Part shown: positions 1 to 11,217 of the stretch, piece by piece
Layout: the number at the start of each line of letters is the position of its first letter
Position numbering within the stretch: the stretch's first letter is position 1
Assembly (NCBI GenBank): GCA_019096195.1
Contig: JAGTXK010000027.1
Location: 620,001-684,000, forward strand
Source of the DNA: Boletus sp. NGJ
Lineage: Eukaryota > Basidiomycota > Agaricomycetes > Boletales > Boletaceae
DNA length: 64,000 bases
Reading direction: 5' to 3'
Program-made: the position numbers and the translations under genes
Notes under the pieces: generated by a model
The model's input: the letters and a program-made list of their open reading frames with translations, nothing else
Databases searched by the model: none
What the model was told of the DNA's origin: nothing

Positions 1-2137
1 TAGACATCTGGTGGAGTTGCTTGGACAGCACGGGAGGTCCACAAAAGAACTGCGGAAGAGCACAGATGGGGTTAGTATGATGTACTGCGGGCATGTGCGT
101 GTGCGTGTGCGTACCACGCCGACGTCTGTTTCAGGGTGCTTGTCGACGAGGGATGTGAACACTTTATCCCAGTTCGGCCGCCCGAAATGAGTTGGGGCGC
201 GCAGTGACGTGATCGCGTCCTTTTGTGCACCAACGTCTTGAACCTGTGTAACACACGTGGCCACCGAAAAGCAAGGTGCCGATATTAGTCCATTTGGCAA
301 GTCGGGAACAACGGCCGTGAAAAACGCACGATGATGTTGTTCATATCATCCTCTTTGATTTTGGCCGTGAGATAGATGTTAATCTCGATCCGGTTCTGAG
401 CATCTTGATCTTCAATGGCTTGCAAGAGGGAGTGGAACCATTCCGCGCTGCCAAAGTCACGGATGACCCAGGTGAAGTAAACCTTGGAAAGGCGTGTCGG
501 CTTCGCGTTGTTTATGTTGTTCATGCAGTACCAGATGGATTTCAATATACTGTAATCAAGTCGATATCATCTGTATTGCTTAGCAACAGGCTGAAACTTA
601 CGAGGCGAAAGGCGTAACGCCAATACCGGCACCGACAAGTAGGATCGTTTCGTAGTTCAAAAAGTCCTCCGAAGCGCTACCAAATGGACCATCAACCATG
701 ACGCGTGGAAGTGTCCGGTTAAGGGGTGGGTTCGTGTTGGTGCCTACCACCATACCACCAGTAGCATTTAATTCCTTCTCCTTTTTAGAATCGAAATCGC
801 AACCGAGCGCTTTTGCGAGTGCCGTAGTAAAGTCGCCGACGACACGAATATGAACAGAGATGTAGTCCTCCTCTGGCGCACTATAAGGGCTTTAGAGAAA
901 CTCGTCGAGGATAGGCAAAAAAATCACATGCCTGGTAAGAGTGAAAGGATGCCATTGGAAATACGAGATTTCTGGGCAGCAAATGAAGATATATTGTCCG
1001 GCGCGAGTCATCGTCTTCTCCTTCTTGATCTGGATCTCAACGACCTTTGATGGGTGCTGGATGACCTTGGAAATGTACGTTTTGTGACGAGACCGAATCT
1101 CGCGTAAGACGCGCTCATAGGTCCAAATGGTGCCACCAACAAGCCAGTAGCGCTGATCATGTATTGTGAGAAGCAGAGTACTGAGGTAGACATTGAACGC
1201 ACCCAGAAAACACCGACGGTGTTGGATGAACAGAAGGGCTGTCTGTCAGGCTTGATCATGCACCACAATCCGTGGAACTGCCATGCAAGGAAGAAGATGA
1301 GGAAGAGATGGTGAGTGTACCAGAATCTCTCAAAGTTTGCGCGTCGGCGTTTCTCCATGGCAAACCAAACCATGATTCCAAGACAGGCGGTCATAATCCA
1401 CCCAGTAGCACCAGGGCCAGTGGCAAAGTTTGCCTGCAAAAAGACTAGGATACGTTGACCAGTAGTCTTGGCATTGGGGTCAAGCATAGCGAGTTCCTGA
1501 AAGTTGCGCATGTGAGCAACAATATGGATGACTGTAAACACGACCATGGACCACGCCGTCGCTTTGTGGAAGGTGATGTTTTTGTCGAATGGGATGAACT
1601 GGTTTAATGGGGTCCGACGAAGGAGGGAGATGAAATTGCGACAGACAGGCAAAAGGATGAAGATGACATCGGTGTGTAGCACAAGAGCAGCAGAACGAGC
1701 GATGGCTACCAGAATGTTGAGACTTTGTTCAGTTTGAAAATGAGATAGAAATACTGACAATAAGTAATACCGAAGGTGGCACGAGCGTTTGTTAGGTCAT
1801 CGCTCAGCTGGTAGTTCATGAAGCCAAAGGCAATGACCAGACAGTGGAAGAATATCCAGGAGAAGAAGAAGAGTCGCCTTCCCCCTTCGTTGATCATCCA
1901 TAGGTCGAACCTTTGAACAAGGGTACGTGGTTTCTGCGGGCCCTTGGGAGTGCTTCCATTTATCCATGTCTGCTGGATACCTTGAAGCCTGTCACGCTCT
2001 GACCTGTTCCTGTGGAGGGATGCCCCGATGGATGCGCCAGCGTAGTTGTAGTCGGCCCTGGGGTCGATGAAATAATCCTGATCGGCGAAAGGATTGCGGT
2101 CTTTGAAGTCGACGTTAGAGGACTGTTTCTTGGCCAT
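1..2137 (-). CDS. noxB: NADPH oxidase, NoxB-type (C-terminus beyond left edge)
   Basis: Homologue of the gp91phox catalytic subunit, which passes electrons from NADPH through FAD and two hemes to oxygen to make superoxide. The chosen start begins MAKKQSS; an in-frame ATG at 2173 is an alternative. An N-terminal extension precedes [15 protein letters not shown], which resembles NoxB rather than NoxA. The ferric-reductase membrane domain follows, with heme-ligand histidines in [15 protein letters not shown] and FWYTHHLFL, then the FAD motif HPFTLTSAP, the [12 protein letters not shown] loop and the NADPH-site segment [11 protein letters not shown] at the left edge. An intron at 1706-1758 joins FGITY to [10 protein letters not shown], and another lies at 50-114. 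The intron at 881-931 starts with GC instead of GT. Only the last few residues are missing. In filamentous fungi Nox enzymes act in differentiation and hyphal signalling. The family call is certain; the B subtype is likely. Confidence 0.93.
881..931 (-). other. GC-AG intron in noxB
   Basis: On the minus strand the exon ends ACCAG and the 51-nt intron begins GCATGT and ends TATAG. Joining at these points gives Thr-Ser-Ala-Pro in the conserved HPFTLTSAPEEDY motif. The nearest GT, four bases downstream, would break that frame. Confidence 0.85.
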
Positions 2138-3264
2138 ATGTGGTGAGTCGAGGACACGTCCAGCGATGACCAAAGATGATAAATAGGACCTGCCTGAGAG
2201 AAGGAGAGAGCAGAAATGAAACCGAGAAGGGAGATGGACTGGTTACCGTCTTGTTTTTATTATCGGACAAGCCAATCAGTCTCCTTGACAAAACCTTTCA
2301 CATGGAATTTCCCGTCATCATCTCCGAGCCTCGGTGCCGCAACTGGTTGAGAATTCAGTAGGGGGTCCAATTCAGACTGCTCGATTCGTGGGCAGAGTCT
2401 GTACAGGATGGAATATGTGAACGTAGCAATGGATCACGGGCCCAGCGACGGTGCCGGTGATAGTTACGAGCGCATGCCACTTTTTCATTGCGATTTCCTC
2501 GCTGCATCTTCACGATTGGGTCTGGTGGTTCCAATCTTGCTGCAACTTTTCTGCCACCGCTCATTAATTATCCTTGGCATTTTCTGCCAGACACGTCAAC
2601 CGTCGCGATGGGTACGCCATTCACACCACCACACACGTCCCGAGATGGCCTCAGATTGGGGACAGAGCGGAGGAAGCCGAGGAGCACTTCTACCTGACCA
2701 CTATTCTCGTCGGAGACAACAAGCCAAGAGAACGCTCGAATTGTGTTGTCCTACGATTGGTACTTAGGTTCGGAGAGAACCGTACAACTCGATGCATCTC
2801 CAGATTTGCACCCTGGCATTATTCCATAGGTTACGTACTATATGTAGTACACACCAGGTCAATGTCGTCCTGCCCATCTCCAAGTGGAAACAGTGTGCAC
2901 GGCGGTTGCTCGCCCTCTGGTTCATTGTTCCGCAGCCTGTACGATTCTGACACGAATGTGGGCATTTAGTCAGGACGGATGCCATCGTCTGGATAATTGT
3001 TGGCAAACGGCCCGTAAGCCAAAGACCAAGATGTAGCAACGTGCCAAGGATTCATGTTGATCAGGAGACGGGAAGGACCGAGTCGCGGATTCCTACTCAA
3101 CTAGTTCGTGGCTCGTCGGAGACTAGGTTCGCGCTTGTAGATCACAATCAACGGTATAGCGATGCATGCCAGCCATCAAACCGGTAGATACTAATACAAA
3201 CCATGACAGGTGGTCGTGTGGAACAACTTTCACAGCCGTTTGACATTATTGGCAACGGTCAACA
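2138..3264. other. Intergenic region between noxB and the Nudix gene
   Basis: About 1.1 kb without a supportable gene. Open frames here are short and in all directions, with no recognisable protein motif. It should hold the promoters of both flanking genes, which diverge from it. Confidence 0.6.
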
Positions 3265-4616
3265 ATGGAGAGCAGTCAAGCAGGAGATTCCAAACGCAAC
3301 TTGTCTTTTCTCGACCTCGTTAATCAGTGTAACAACTTCCATCTCCCTGCCAACCACGGCTCAGACGATCCCACTGCATTCACGCACCGAGACTACGTGG
3401 TACCATGGTCGTTGTCCCAGTCCCCAAGTAGCCCCGTCATTGGCCTCCTGAAGCCAGAAACGATTGACGCTCTACGCCAAGAACCAGAGGGTACTTTCAT
3501 TATCCCTGAACGAGCAACATCAGGATCAAGATACCGTGTTAGTTTTCATCCCTCTATCAATTCCCCCTCCAAGCGCACAGACGTTATGAAGAAGCTCTGT
3601 GAACGATGGCGCGACAGCGATACCATCTTCCAAAACGTGATCGGACCCAAAAAATGGAGGAACGAGCTGTATCCAGTGTACTGCAACCCATTCACCGCCC
3701 ACCTCTCTCACGATCCTAATGCCAAGGAGAACGACTCTGATACCGGTAACTACCTCTTCGAGATGGAACGCTCTGCTTGTCCGTTGTTTGGCGTCCCTAC
3801 TTACGGTGTGCATATGACGATCTACCAGGAAGATGCTGCCGGTAATAATGTGCGGATCTGGACCCCAACTCGGTCTCGAACAAAGCAGACGTGCGTTTCC
3901 ATAAGGTGGTCCTCGATGCTACTTGTGATATGTGCTATCGTTCAGGTGGCCAGGATACTTGGACAACAGCGTCGCAGGCGGAATACCGAGTGGAATGTCC
4001 GTATTTGAGAATCTTGTCAAAGAATCGATGGAAGAAGCAAGCATCGATGAAAGCATCGTAAGGACACACGCAAAATGTGCAGGTTCGGTCAGCTATTACT
4101 TCCAGTGAGTATGCAGCCTTTTGCGTCTCGGACATGTTCACTCCACTGAACCACACCCAGAACCGCGGAAGGATGGTTACAGCCCGAAGTCCAGTAAGGT
4201 TATGGTTTCTTGCATCTCCGTTGCTTGCTCACTGTTACTGGACAAGATACGTGTATGATCTCAAGGTGCCGCCTGACGTTGATCCCACTCCGTTCCAACC
4301 GAAGCCGCTAGACGGAGAAGTGGAATCATTTGATGTAAGCCCGCACATATCTAGACTCATGCGTTGAGCGATAGATTGAAAGAGCTCAGCTATTGCCGCT
4401 GGATCTGGTCATCACGAAAATGAAACAAGGGCTGTTCAAAACTAACTGCGCCGTTGGTGAGTCAAAGGGTTGCCCATCAGTTGCAGATGCTGAGCAGTCC
4501 ATGCAGTTTTGATCGATTTCCTTGTCCGGCGAGGGTATATTACCCCTGATAACGAACCTGACTTTATGGATATCGTCACGAGAATACACACCAGGTTCGA
4601 ATTCGAGAGATGGTAA
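3265..4616 (+). CDS. Nudix hydrolase, thiamine pyrophosphokinase-related (DUF4743-type)
   Basis: Predicted 360 residues from six exons (3265-3890, 3946-4104, 4161-4193, 4247-4334, 4390-4456, 4507-4616), with a total length that stays in frame. The N-terminal part begins at SFLDLVNQCNNF and carries the domain that precedes Nudix in this fungal family. The Nudix region contains NSVAGGIPSGMSVFENLVKE followed by SMEEASIDE, equivalent to the G-x5-E-x7-RE-x2-EE box, although the Arg before the first Glu of the pair is replaced by Met/Ser context. The tail ends ...TRIHTRFEFERW. Related proteins hydrolyse damaged thiamine diphosphates or act beside thiamine pyrophosphokinase. The substrate is unproven here. 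VPS26 follows on the same strand 268 bp downstream and is functionally unrelated. Confidence 0.87.
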
Positions 4617-4884
4617 TGGATCAACTTCCGGAACCTCCAAAGTACGATGGCGAAGTTATTGCACCAGAGCTAGGGATACCAGATATACGAGGGAAGTGGG
4701 AACCTGGGAGACCTTGGGATTAGAATAAACCGCAACTGAGCCTAGGTAGAATGCAAAGCTTAACTTCTCGCTGGTTATGTATTGGCACATGATCACCTGC
4801 GATTGGCATTGCGTACCTCTCAGGACCTTACTGTATTGGGCACGGTGACGCCCTCCACCACTACCACACGACTCAGCGTCCAGC

Positions 4885-6148
4885 ATGGCCTATTTTTTCG
4901 CATCTCCGGTCGACGTAGACATCAAGCTCGACGGCGAGGAACAGCGGAAGCAGGTAGATACGAAGGGGGATAAAGACAAGATTACCCAGTGTCCTGTTTA
5001 TTACGATGGTGATTCGGTCGGCGGTCAGGTTCGTCTCTGGGCTTGATTTGTTCCGAAAACAGCGCGCTCGATACACTTACAGGTCACGATACGGGTACGC
5101 GATGGGAAGAGAATGACGCATGAGGGTATCAAAGTCGAGTTCGTGGGCACCATAGGCATGTCCCGTCGCTTCCCTTACTACCAGCTTTCGTCATGCATTT
5201 GGTGTAGAACTCTTCTATGACCGGGGGAATCACCACGAATTCCTGTCGCTTTCACAAGAATTGGCATCACCAGGTGAATTACGACAGGCTCAGACGTTTG
5301 AGTTTCTCTTCAAGAACGTCGAGAAACAATTCGAGAGCTATCAGGGTATCAACGTGAAACTACGGTCAGCTTGTAGTGCTCTCGGCCCTCGCACATCTTC
5401 TAAAATTTGAACAAGATACCTTATACGGGTGACCGTCTCGCGACGGATAGCGGACGTGACGAAAGAAAAAGACATTTGGGTCCACTCCTATCGTATGCCG
5501 CCCGACAGCAACAACGCAATCAAGATGGAAGTGGGTATCGAAGACTGTCTGCACATTGAATTTGAGTACAACAAGTCAAAGCGAGTCTCCTTCTCTGCTC
5601 GCTTGACTCTGCTTATGACCGAGAATTATCAGGTACCATTTGAAAGACGTCATCGTTGGCAAGATTTACTTCTTACTCGTTCGCATCAAGATCAAACATA
5701 TGGAACTGTCGATTATAAGGCGCGAGACGACGGGCTCGCCACCGAATCAGTATAACGAGAGCGAGACCATCACAAAGTTTGAAATCATGGATGGAGCGCC
5801 AGTTCGAGGTAAGTGGTCCCATTTCGGGTTTGATATACACTGTCTTGATAAGTTTGTTGTGCAGGCGAAACCATACCTATTCGGTTATTCCTCGGAGGTT
5901 TCGACCTCACGCCAACGTTCCGTGATGTCAACAAGAAATTCAGTACACGGTATTACCTCAACCTGGTACTCATCGACGAAGAAAATCGGCGATACTTTAA
6001 GCAACAGGTCGGTCGTCTTTTTCTGATGTTGGCCGTGCTTACAAACTGTGAATTGCGCTGCAGGAGATCACGATATTTAGAATACCGGAGGTGAGTTGCC
6101 CCTACCAATGTATCTCCACCGACCACTAAAATTATTCATCAGAACTAG
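4885..6148 (+). CDS. VPS26: Retromer subunit VPS26
   Basis: Predicted 296 residues, very close to human and fungal VPS26 from the first residue (MAYFFASPVDVDIKL) to the last. It has the two arrestin-like beta-sandwich lobes of the family, with the hallmark stretches MEVGIEDCLHIEFEYNKSK and YHLKDVIVGKIYF. VPS26 forms the cargo-recognition trimer with VPS35 and VPS29 and recycles receptors from endosomes to the Golgi. Eight exons fit exactly: 4885-5028, 5083-5155, 5208-5364, 5416-5580, 5633-5808, 5865-6007, 6064-6090 and 6143-6148; the last encodes only Asn and the stop. Two introns, 5156-5207 and 5581-5632, have GC donors. Both are 52 nt long and the frame is intact only with GC. Confidence 0.97.
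5156..5207 (+). other. GC-AG intron 2 of VPS26
   Basis: The donor reads ATAG then GCATGT; the acceptor is GTGTAG. Splicing yields Thr-Ile-Glu-Leu-Phe, the conserved VPS26 sequence. Using the GT four bases later gives a stop codon within a few codons. Confidence 0.9.
5581..5632 (+). other. GC-AG intron 4 of VPS26
   Basis: The donor reads TCAAA then GCGAGT; the acceptor is ATCAG. Splicing yields NKSKYHLKD, which is nearly invariant in VPS26. It has the same 52-nt length as the other GC intron in this gene. Confidence 0.9.
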
Positions 6149-6459
6149 GTTGTCGTTTAGCTTTCAGACTGTATGCTTGTTTTTTTTTTTACCACTTCTC
6201 CACGATGGCTTCCTACCACGCTGGTTTGAATCTTGAACAAATGCCATGTATTTTGGCGAGAGAGAAAAAAAAAAGAAAAACATGATACAACTCAGACACA
6301 ATCTCTAGCCATGAGAGACTGGCACTAATACTACATCAGAATGTCTGCAGGTTGAAACATCAATCACTCATGCAGAGATTCTGGTCTGGTTCAATCTCCT
6401 ATTGCCCTGGCATCCCGGTCGCCCGTTGTCTCCATTAAGCCTCGTCCAAGCCCGCTATT

Positions 6460-9401
6460 TCACGTGACGACGACACACGCCTCCGTCCTGACTCGAGCTC
6501 GGCGTGCGTAAGTGTAGGTGTTGTTTGCATAGGTATTTCTCCAATGCTCATGCGGGTGCTGGTGTGGGACTGACTCGGTTTGGAACGCGCCCTCGGCGTC
6601 GTCTGTGGATCTTCTCGCTTTCGGAAGAAGATTCTCACCAGAAAACGAAATTCTACCCACACCGGACTTGGGACGAGGTGACCGGGGCCCCACGTTGCCC
6701 CTGCGATACATCTCGATGTCCGTTGCGGTGAGGGGTGGTCGGGCTGACTTGGGAGAGCTTGCCGAGGCAAGCCACTCTGCGGAGCGGATGCTCGCGTCGC
6801 TCAAGGCGCTACCAGCTCTTCTCACAAAGTCACGGGCGGTCGCCCTTCGTGATTTAGGAGTGCTGTGTCCTCGAGCTGGTGGAGAATCTGGGCTGTAGAC
6901 GGTGGTACATTCCGAGGGGCTGTTGGCGACCGTGAGAGAATCCACGGGATGGTTGACTGTGTTCAGGGTCAATCCTCCCGATGGGGATACAGGGTGTTTG
7001 TGTCGGTCTTCTGAGATATATGTGATGCTTTCAAGGAGGGGGGGCGCAGGTTTCCGCTTGATCGAGCCGCTTGAGCTCAGTGCGACAGAGGTACCGCCTT
7101 CCTCGCTCGGACTCTGTGCATCCCCGGTTTGGCGTAAGCTGGTTTGGCGGGAGACCCCGACAACTGGGAATGGATCCTCTTCGTAGTTTTGACCAAGGAT
7201 GGATCCGCGGTATTTGCCTGTCACGCGTGGAGGAAGGTTTGGGAAATTGCGTTCGAGTTCTCGAACGATACTCTGGTCGTCTGAGGCGGCTCCCCCGCTC
7301 CCCCGCCTTGCATGGCTCCTTTCAGGCGGCCGAATCCAATTGGGGGGTACACTGTGGTTATTACCAGTGACCACTAGCGCCGATTCGGCTCTCGGTGTTC
7401 GGAGCACTGCGTTTCGCACGGCAGCCATCTCATCCGAGACATTATCTCCACGCTGTTCCGCGCGACTGCTGGCACCTGCACGCCCCGGGATCAACCCAGA
7501 CAGCGACCTCCGTCTCTGCTGCGCCGCGTCCGCAAGCATAGTCTGTGCGGGAAGGTCGAATGCGGAAAAACGGATTTGCAAGAGAGGCGCCTGTCCCTTC
7601 TCGTAGTGGACAGTGACGCGTTGCTCTTTAGGCGGTTTCTCAGCTGGTGAGCGTCCGTCCGCTTGCCCTTGCTCGGAGTATGAGTGGGAGATGCGACGAA
7701 ACGTATTCATCCGTTGAGGATTGACGCCGAGCATGAGAGAGATGCGTCTGCTGATGTGAGACACACCGCGCAGTTCATCTGTGAGGGTTTCAAAGTTTTC
7801 CGCGACGTCAAGACTGTTTGACAGGGAGGTCAGGCTAGTGACAGCGAGACGCATAGCAAGTACAGCGCACCCTTTGAGTAAGCCGTACATGAGAACGGCC
7901 CGCGCGCTCAAACGCAGTATTCTACGAGCCAATACTACACCGAAACAAGCTTGGGCAAACCCGGCGATAGGTTCGATGACGCCGATTATAATCCCTGCAG
8001 TGATCCAGGGGATCCCATGGAAGTAGTGATGTTCGTCAGAGTGGGTGAGTTCTATCCGTCTTTGGTCTAGGAATGCCCTGGAAAGGCGAGAGAAGGCGAG
8101 GAGAAAGAAGATAAAGTGGATGATGGTATATATCGTGAGAGAAGACCAGCTCAGAGAAAGCCACAGCGACTCGCTGTTATGCGAAAGCCCTACAACTAGA
8201 GGTTGGTTGGAAGATGCTCCTGGTTACGTTGATAAGCATCTCACGCGTGTACGTGAAATCAGGATATACCGAGATATATTCCAATGAACGATGACACCTC
8301 ATTGATTGCTACAGCTATCACCATTAGGGTGGGCAGTGAAATTTCGAGATACGGCTGGAGCTTGCGAGGAAGGCCGGGGATGAAATCATGGAAACTCAGC
8401 TGATAAAGATAGATCGAGTAGACAAGGATGGGCGTGAATGATACAGCTCCTGGTCACGACTTCCAGTCATCAGGTGATCAAGGAAGCTTGGATAGGCGTA
8501 CCAACGAGAAAATCAAGTGCTTTAAAAACAGGCAAAGAAATCCGCACTGCGGGGACCACCTGCGACAACATGTCCAGCAGTGCCCATATGAAATACAAAA
8601 TGCCGTCCGCTACAAGGAGAAATTGCGCCCGCCTGTCATACTAGATGAGACGATTAAGTTCTCCATAATAATTCGAATACTTGCCTGCTCGGACCGGAGT
8701 ACAGGTAAATAAATAGTAGCGATATTATGACTTCAATAACGGGGGGTATAATGAGGGCTTTATATTGCCCGAGCGTAAAGCCGACGCAGCGAAGATTTGG
8801 AGTGAGCGACAGACAGACGAGGCTCAGCGAGCTCATAGGGACGAAGGAACGAGGGGGGTAACGAGCATGTCACGGTAGCTTCAAAGGAAGGACGAAGGCA
8901 GACTGGCCGCTGCTGGGGGAAGCTCTCGAGTCGAGACGTGAAAAGCCAGGTTACGATGATGGGAAACGGCAACGAAAGAATAGCCATACGGATATCGCGC
9001 TTTTTCGTTGCCACACCGAGGACGGCTGTAACCATCCTCACCCGGCAAGTGCAGAACAAGGATGAAACGCGACCTCTACTCCCAAAAGTCGCCGGACAAG
9101 TCTTGATTGCATTGCCAAGTGGTTTTCATGCAAGAAGTCGGATAGTAGCTGGTCAATTTCTTGTTCTGAGGGTCATAGCATAACTGGCATGATGGCCCGT
9201 GTCTACGGACTTGTTTACAGTTTACTCACAGTAGTTGCAGAGTAGACTGATGAGAAACGTCTGGCTGAAACACCATCGCGTAGTGTAATAGTGAGAACGA
9301 AAAGCAAAGCAATACCAGTTAGGATCATTCAAGTTCCCACCAGTCACGTTCGTACCGTACCCGATGGTATGTATCTCCTCCACCTCCTCAGTCGGGTCCA
9401 T
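6460..9401 (-). CDS. Hypothetical multi-pass membrane protein with long Ser-rich tail
   Basis: I do not recognise the family. From 5' to 3' the minus strand shows a hydrophilic N-terminus with an N-glycosylation motif (NVTGG), a Cys-containing loop (CQLCYDPQNKK, then SCMKTTWQCNQDLSG), several hydrophobic helices (around RRAQFLLVADGILYFIWALL, LEISLPTLMVIAVAIN and HGIPWITAGIIIGVIEPIAG), and a roughly 400-residue cytoplasmic tail rich in Ser, Pro and Arg ending REACVVVT-like near 6460. The topology (extracellular Cys-rich head, about seven helices, long tail) resembles a receptor, but that is inference. The start at 9401 (MDPTEEVEE) is tentative and first-exon joins are not settled. The 5' end may overlap the divergent SOF1 gene. 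Confidence 0.6.
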
Positions 9402-9461
9402 AGTCACACCAAGTCCAGAAAATTTCCGTTCTCCAACATGCGCCGTCTGCGCATCTGCCAG

Positions 9462-11056
9462 CGCGGCCTGGAGACCCAACACCGACCTCGCGCAACCTCG
9501 ATCCCTTGCTCCATCCCTTTGCGCGTGCCCGCGAGCGGATGCGTGCTCTAAATGCCGCCAAAATGGACAGGATATTTGCGAAACCTTTCATCGCAAGTTT
9601 GGAAGGTCACATCGATGCCGTCGAGGTGCTCTGTAGGAAGCCGGGAACGGTCAATATCGTCGCCAGTGGTAGCTGGGACGGCGGTGAGTCGTTCACGCAG
9701 TCCATCAGCTATAGACCGACCCGTCACAGGCGTCATCGTGCACAATATCGCCAAGCAAATGCCATCGCATCAGATACAAGGCGCCCACAAGGGAAAAGTG
9801 TCTGGACTTTGCTTCGCAGACCGCGATAGACTGCTCAGCTGTGGTGTGGATTGTAACATCAAGCTCTGGGATGCTTCACCACAAGAGCAAACCTCTGTCA
9901 GAATTATTGCACAGTCCATCCTCTCCCCCAACTAACAGTCATTCTAGCAACAAAAACCGCTGAACGTGTTCGCCGGAAAATCACCTTTCAAGTACGGGTA
10001 TTTGTCGACCAACAAGGCCGTCTCACTCATGTAATTCCATAGTTCCATCGATCACCACAGAGTAGATCCTCTGTTTGCTACAGCATCGAATGTAGTCCAA
10101 ATATGGGATGAGAACAAGTCACCACCTCTTGCCATGTCGTGTTTCTTGCTGCTGATCATTTTCCTCCAGGAGCGCCGCTATCTCCAACCTCACTTTTCCA
10201 ACAGCCACTGAGACGGTCACGTCAGTGCGCTTCAACCTCGCCGAAGCGTCCGTACTCGGAACCATAGGTTCCGATCGCAGTTTTACTCTGTATGATATCC
10301 GCACTGGTAAAGCCGAGCGGAGGGTCATCATGCAGATGCAAAGCAACGCTCTATCGTGGTCACCGACTTTCCCTACATCAGTGCTACTCGCATCAGAAGA
10401 CCACAACCTATATACATTTGATGTCCGCAGTCTGTCAACTCCAACGCATATATACAAGGCGCATGTTGCGGCTGTTATGAGCTGTGATTGGAGCCCCACG
10501 GGTCTGGAGTTTGTGAGCGGCGGGTGGGATCGAACCTTGCGCATATGGAAGGAGGGGCAGGGTACACAACCGGAGGTATATCACACGAAGCGAATGCAGA
10601 GGTGAGTCCGTTCCCCCTCTTCGCAGAATCATTTCCTCACGCCCGCATAGGGTGTCGTCGTCAATATTCAGCGCAGATGCGCGATTCGTTATATCAGGAT
10701 CGGATGACGGTAACGTCAGGGTATGGAAAGCCAAGGCTGCGGACAGACTGGGCATCATTACAGCGCGAGAGCGTGCCGCAATCGAGTATCGTGAGACTCT
10801 CAAGGATCGGTGGAAACACGACCGAGAAGTTGGCAAGATATCACGGTAAGTTGAGAGACGTTCACTTGGATTCTGTCATCTGAGTCAATCCAGAGCGCGG
10901 CATCTACCCAAGCCTGTGTATCAGGCGTCAAAACTCAAGCGGACGATGCTCGAAGCTCAGCGTGTCAAGGAAGAGCGCCGGCGGAAACACACTCGCGCTG
11001 GAGAGAGCAAACCCAAGGCGGAGAGAAAGAAAGTTGTTCTCGCAGAACATACCTAG
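9462..11056 (+). CDS. SOF1: WD40 and SOF-domain protein SOF1/DCAF13 (5' end unresolved)
   Basis: Orthologue of yeast Sof1 and human DCAF13, a nucleolar small-subunit processome component needed for 18S rRNA maturation. The entry signature RNLDPLLHPFARARERMRAL is followed by seven WD repeats (for example VASGSWDG, LLSCGVDCNIKLWD, VSGGWDRTLRIWK, VISGSDDGNVRVWK). The Sof1-specific C-terminal domain follows: ARHLPKPVYQASKLKR and a basic KKVVLAEHT end. Introns follow GT-AG and keep frame. The first 15-20 residues and start codon are not resolved: an acceptor at 9459-9461 is likely and a GTATGT donor at about 9367 is in frame, but no ATG is present in that upstream exon. Coordinates begin at the first well supported exon. 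Confidence 0.9.
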
Positions 11057-11217
11057 CAATGCTATGTTATGTCTTTTTTTGGAGGTTCGTGTCAAGCAAT
11101 ACGATGCCTCTTTGAACAGCAGCCGAACCTTTACAATCTGGCCAAGAAAACTAGTATACATGCATTGCAGCAAATCGCATGAGAAAGTAGGTCTCACAGA
11201 TCGACAGATGATAGATT

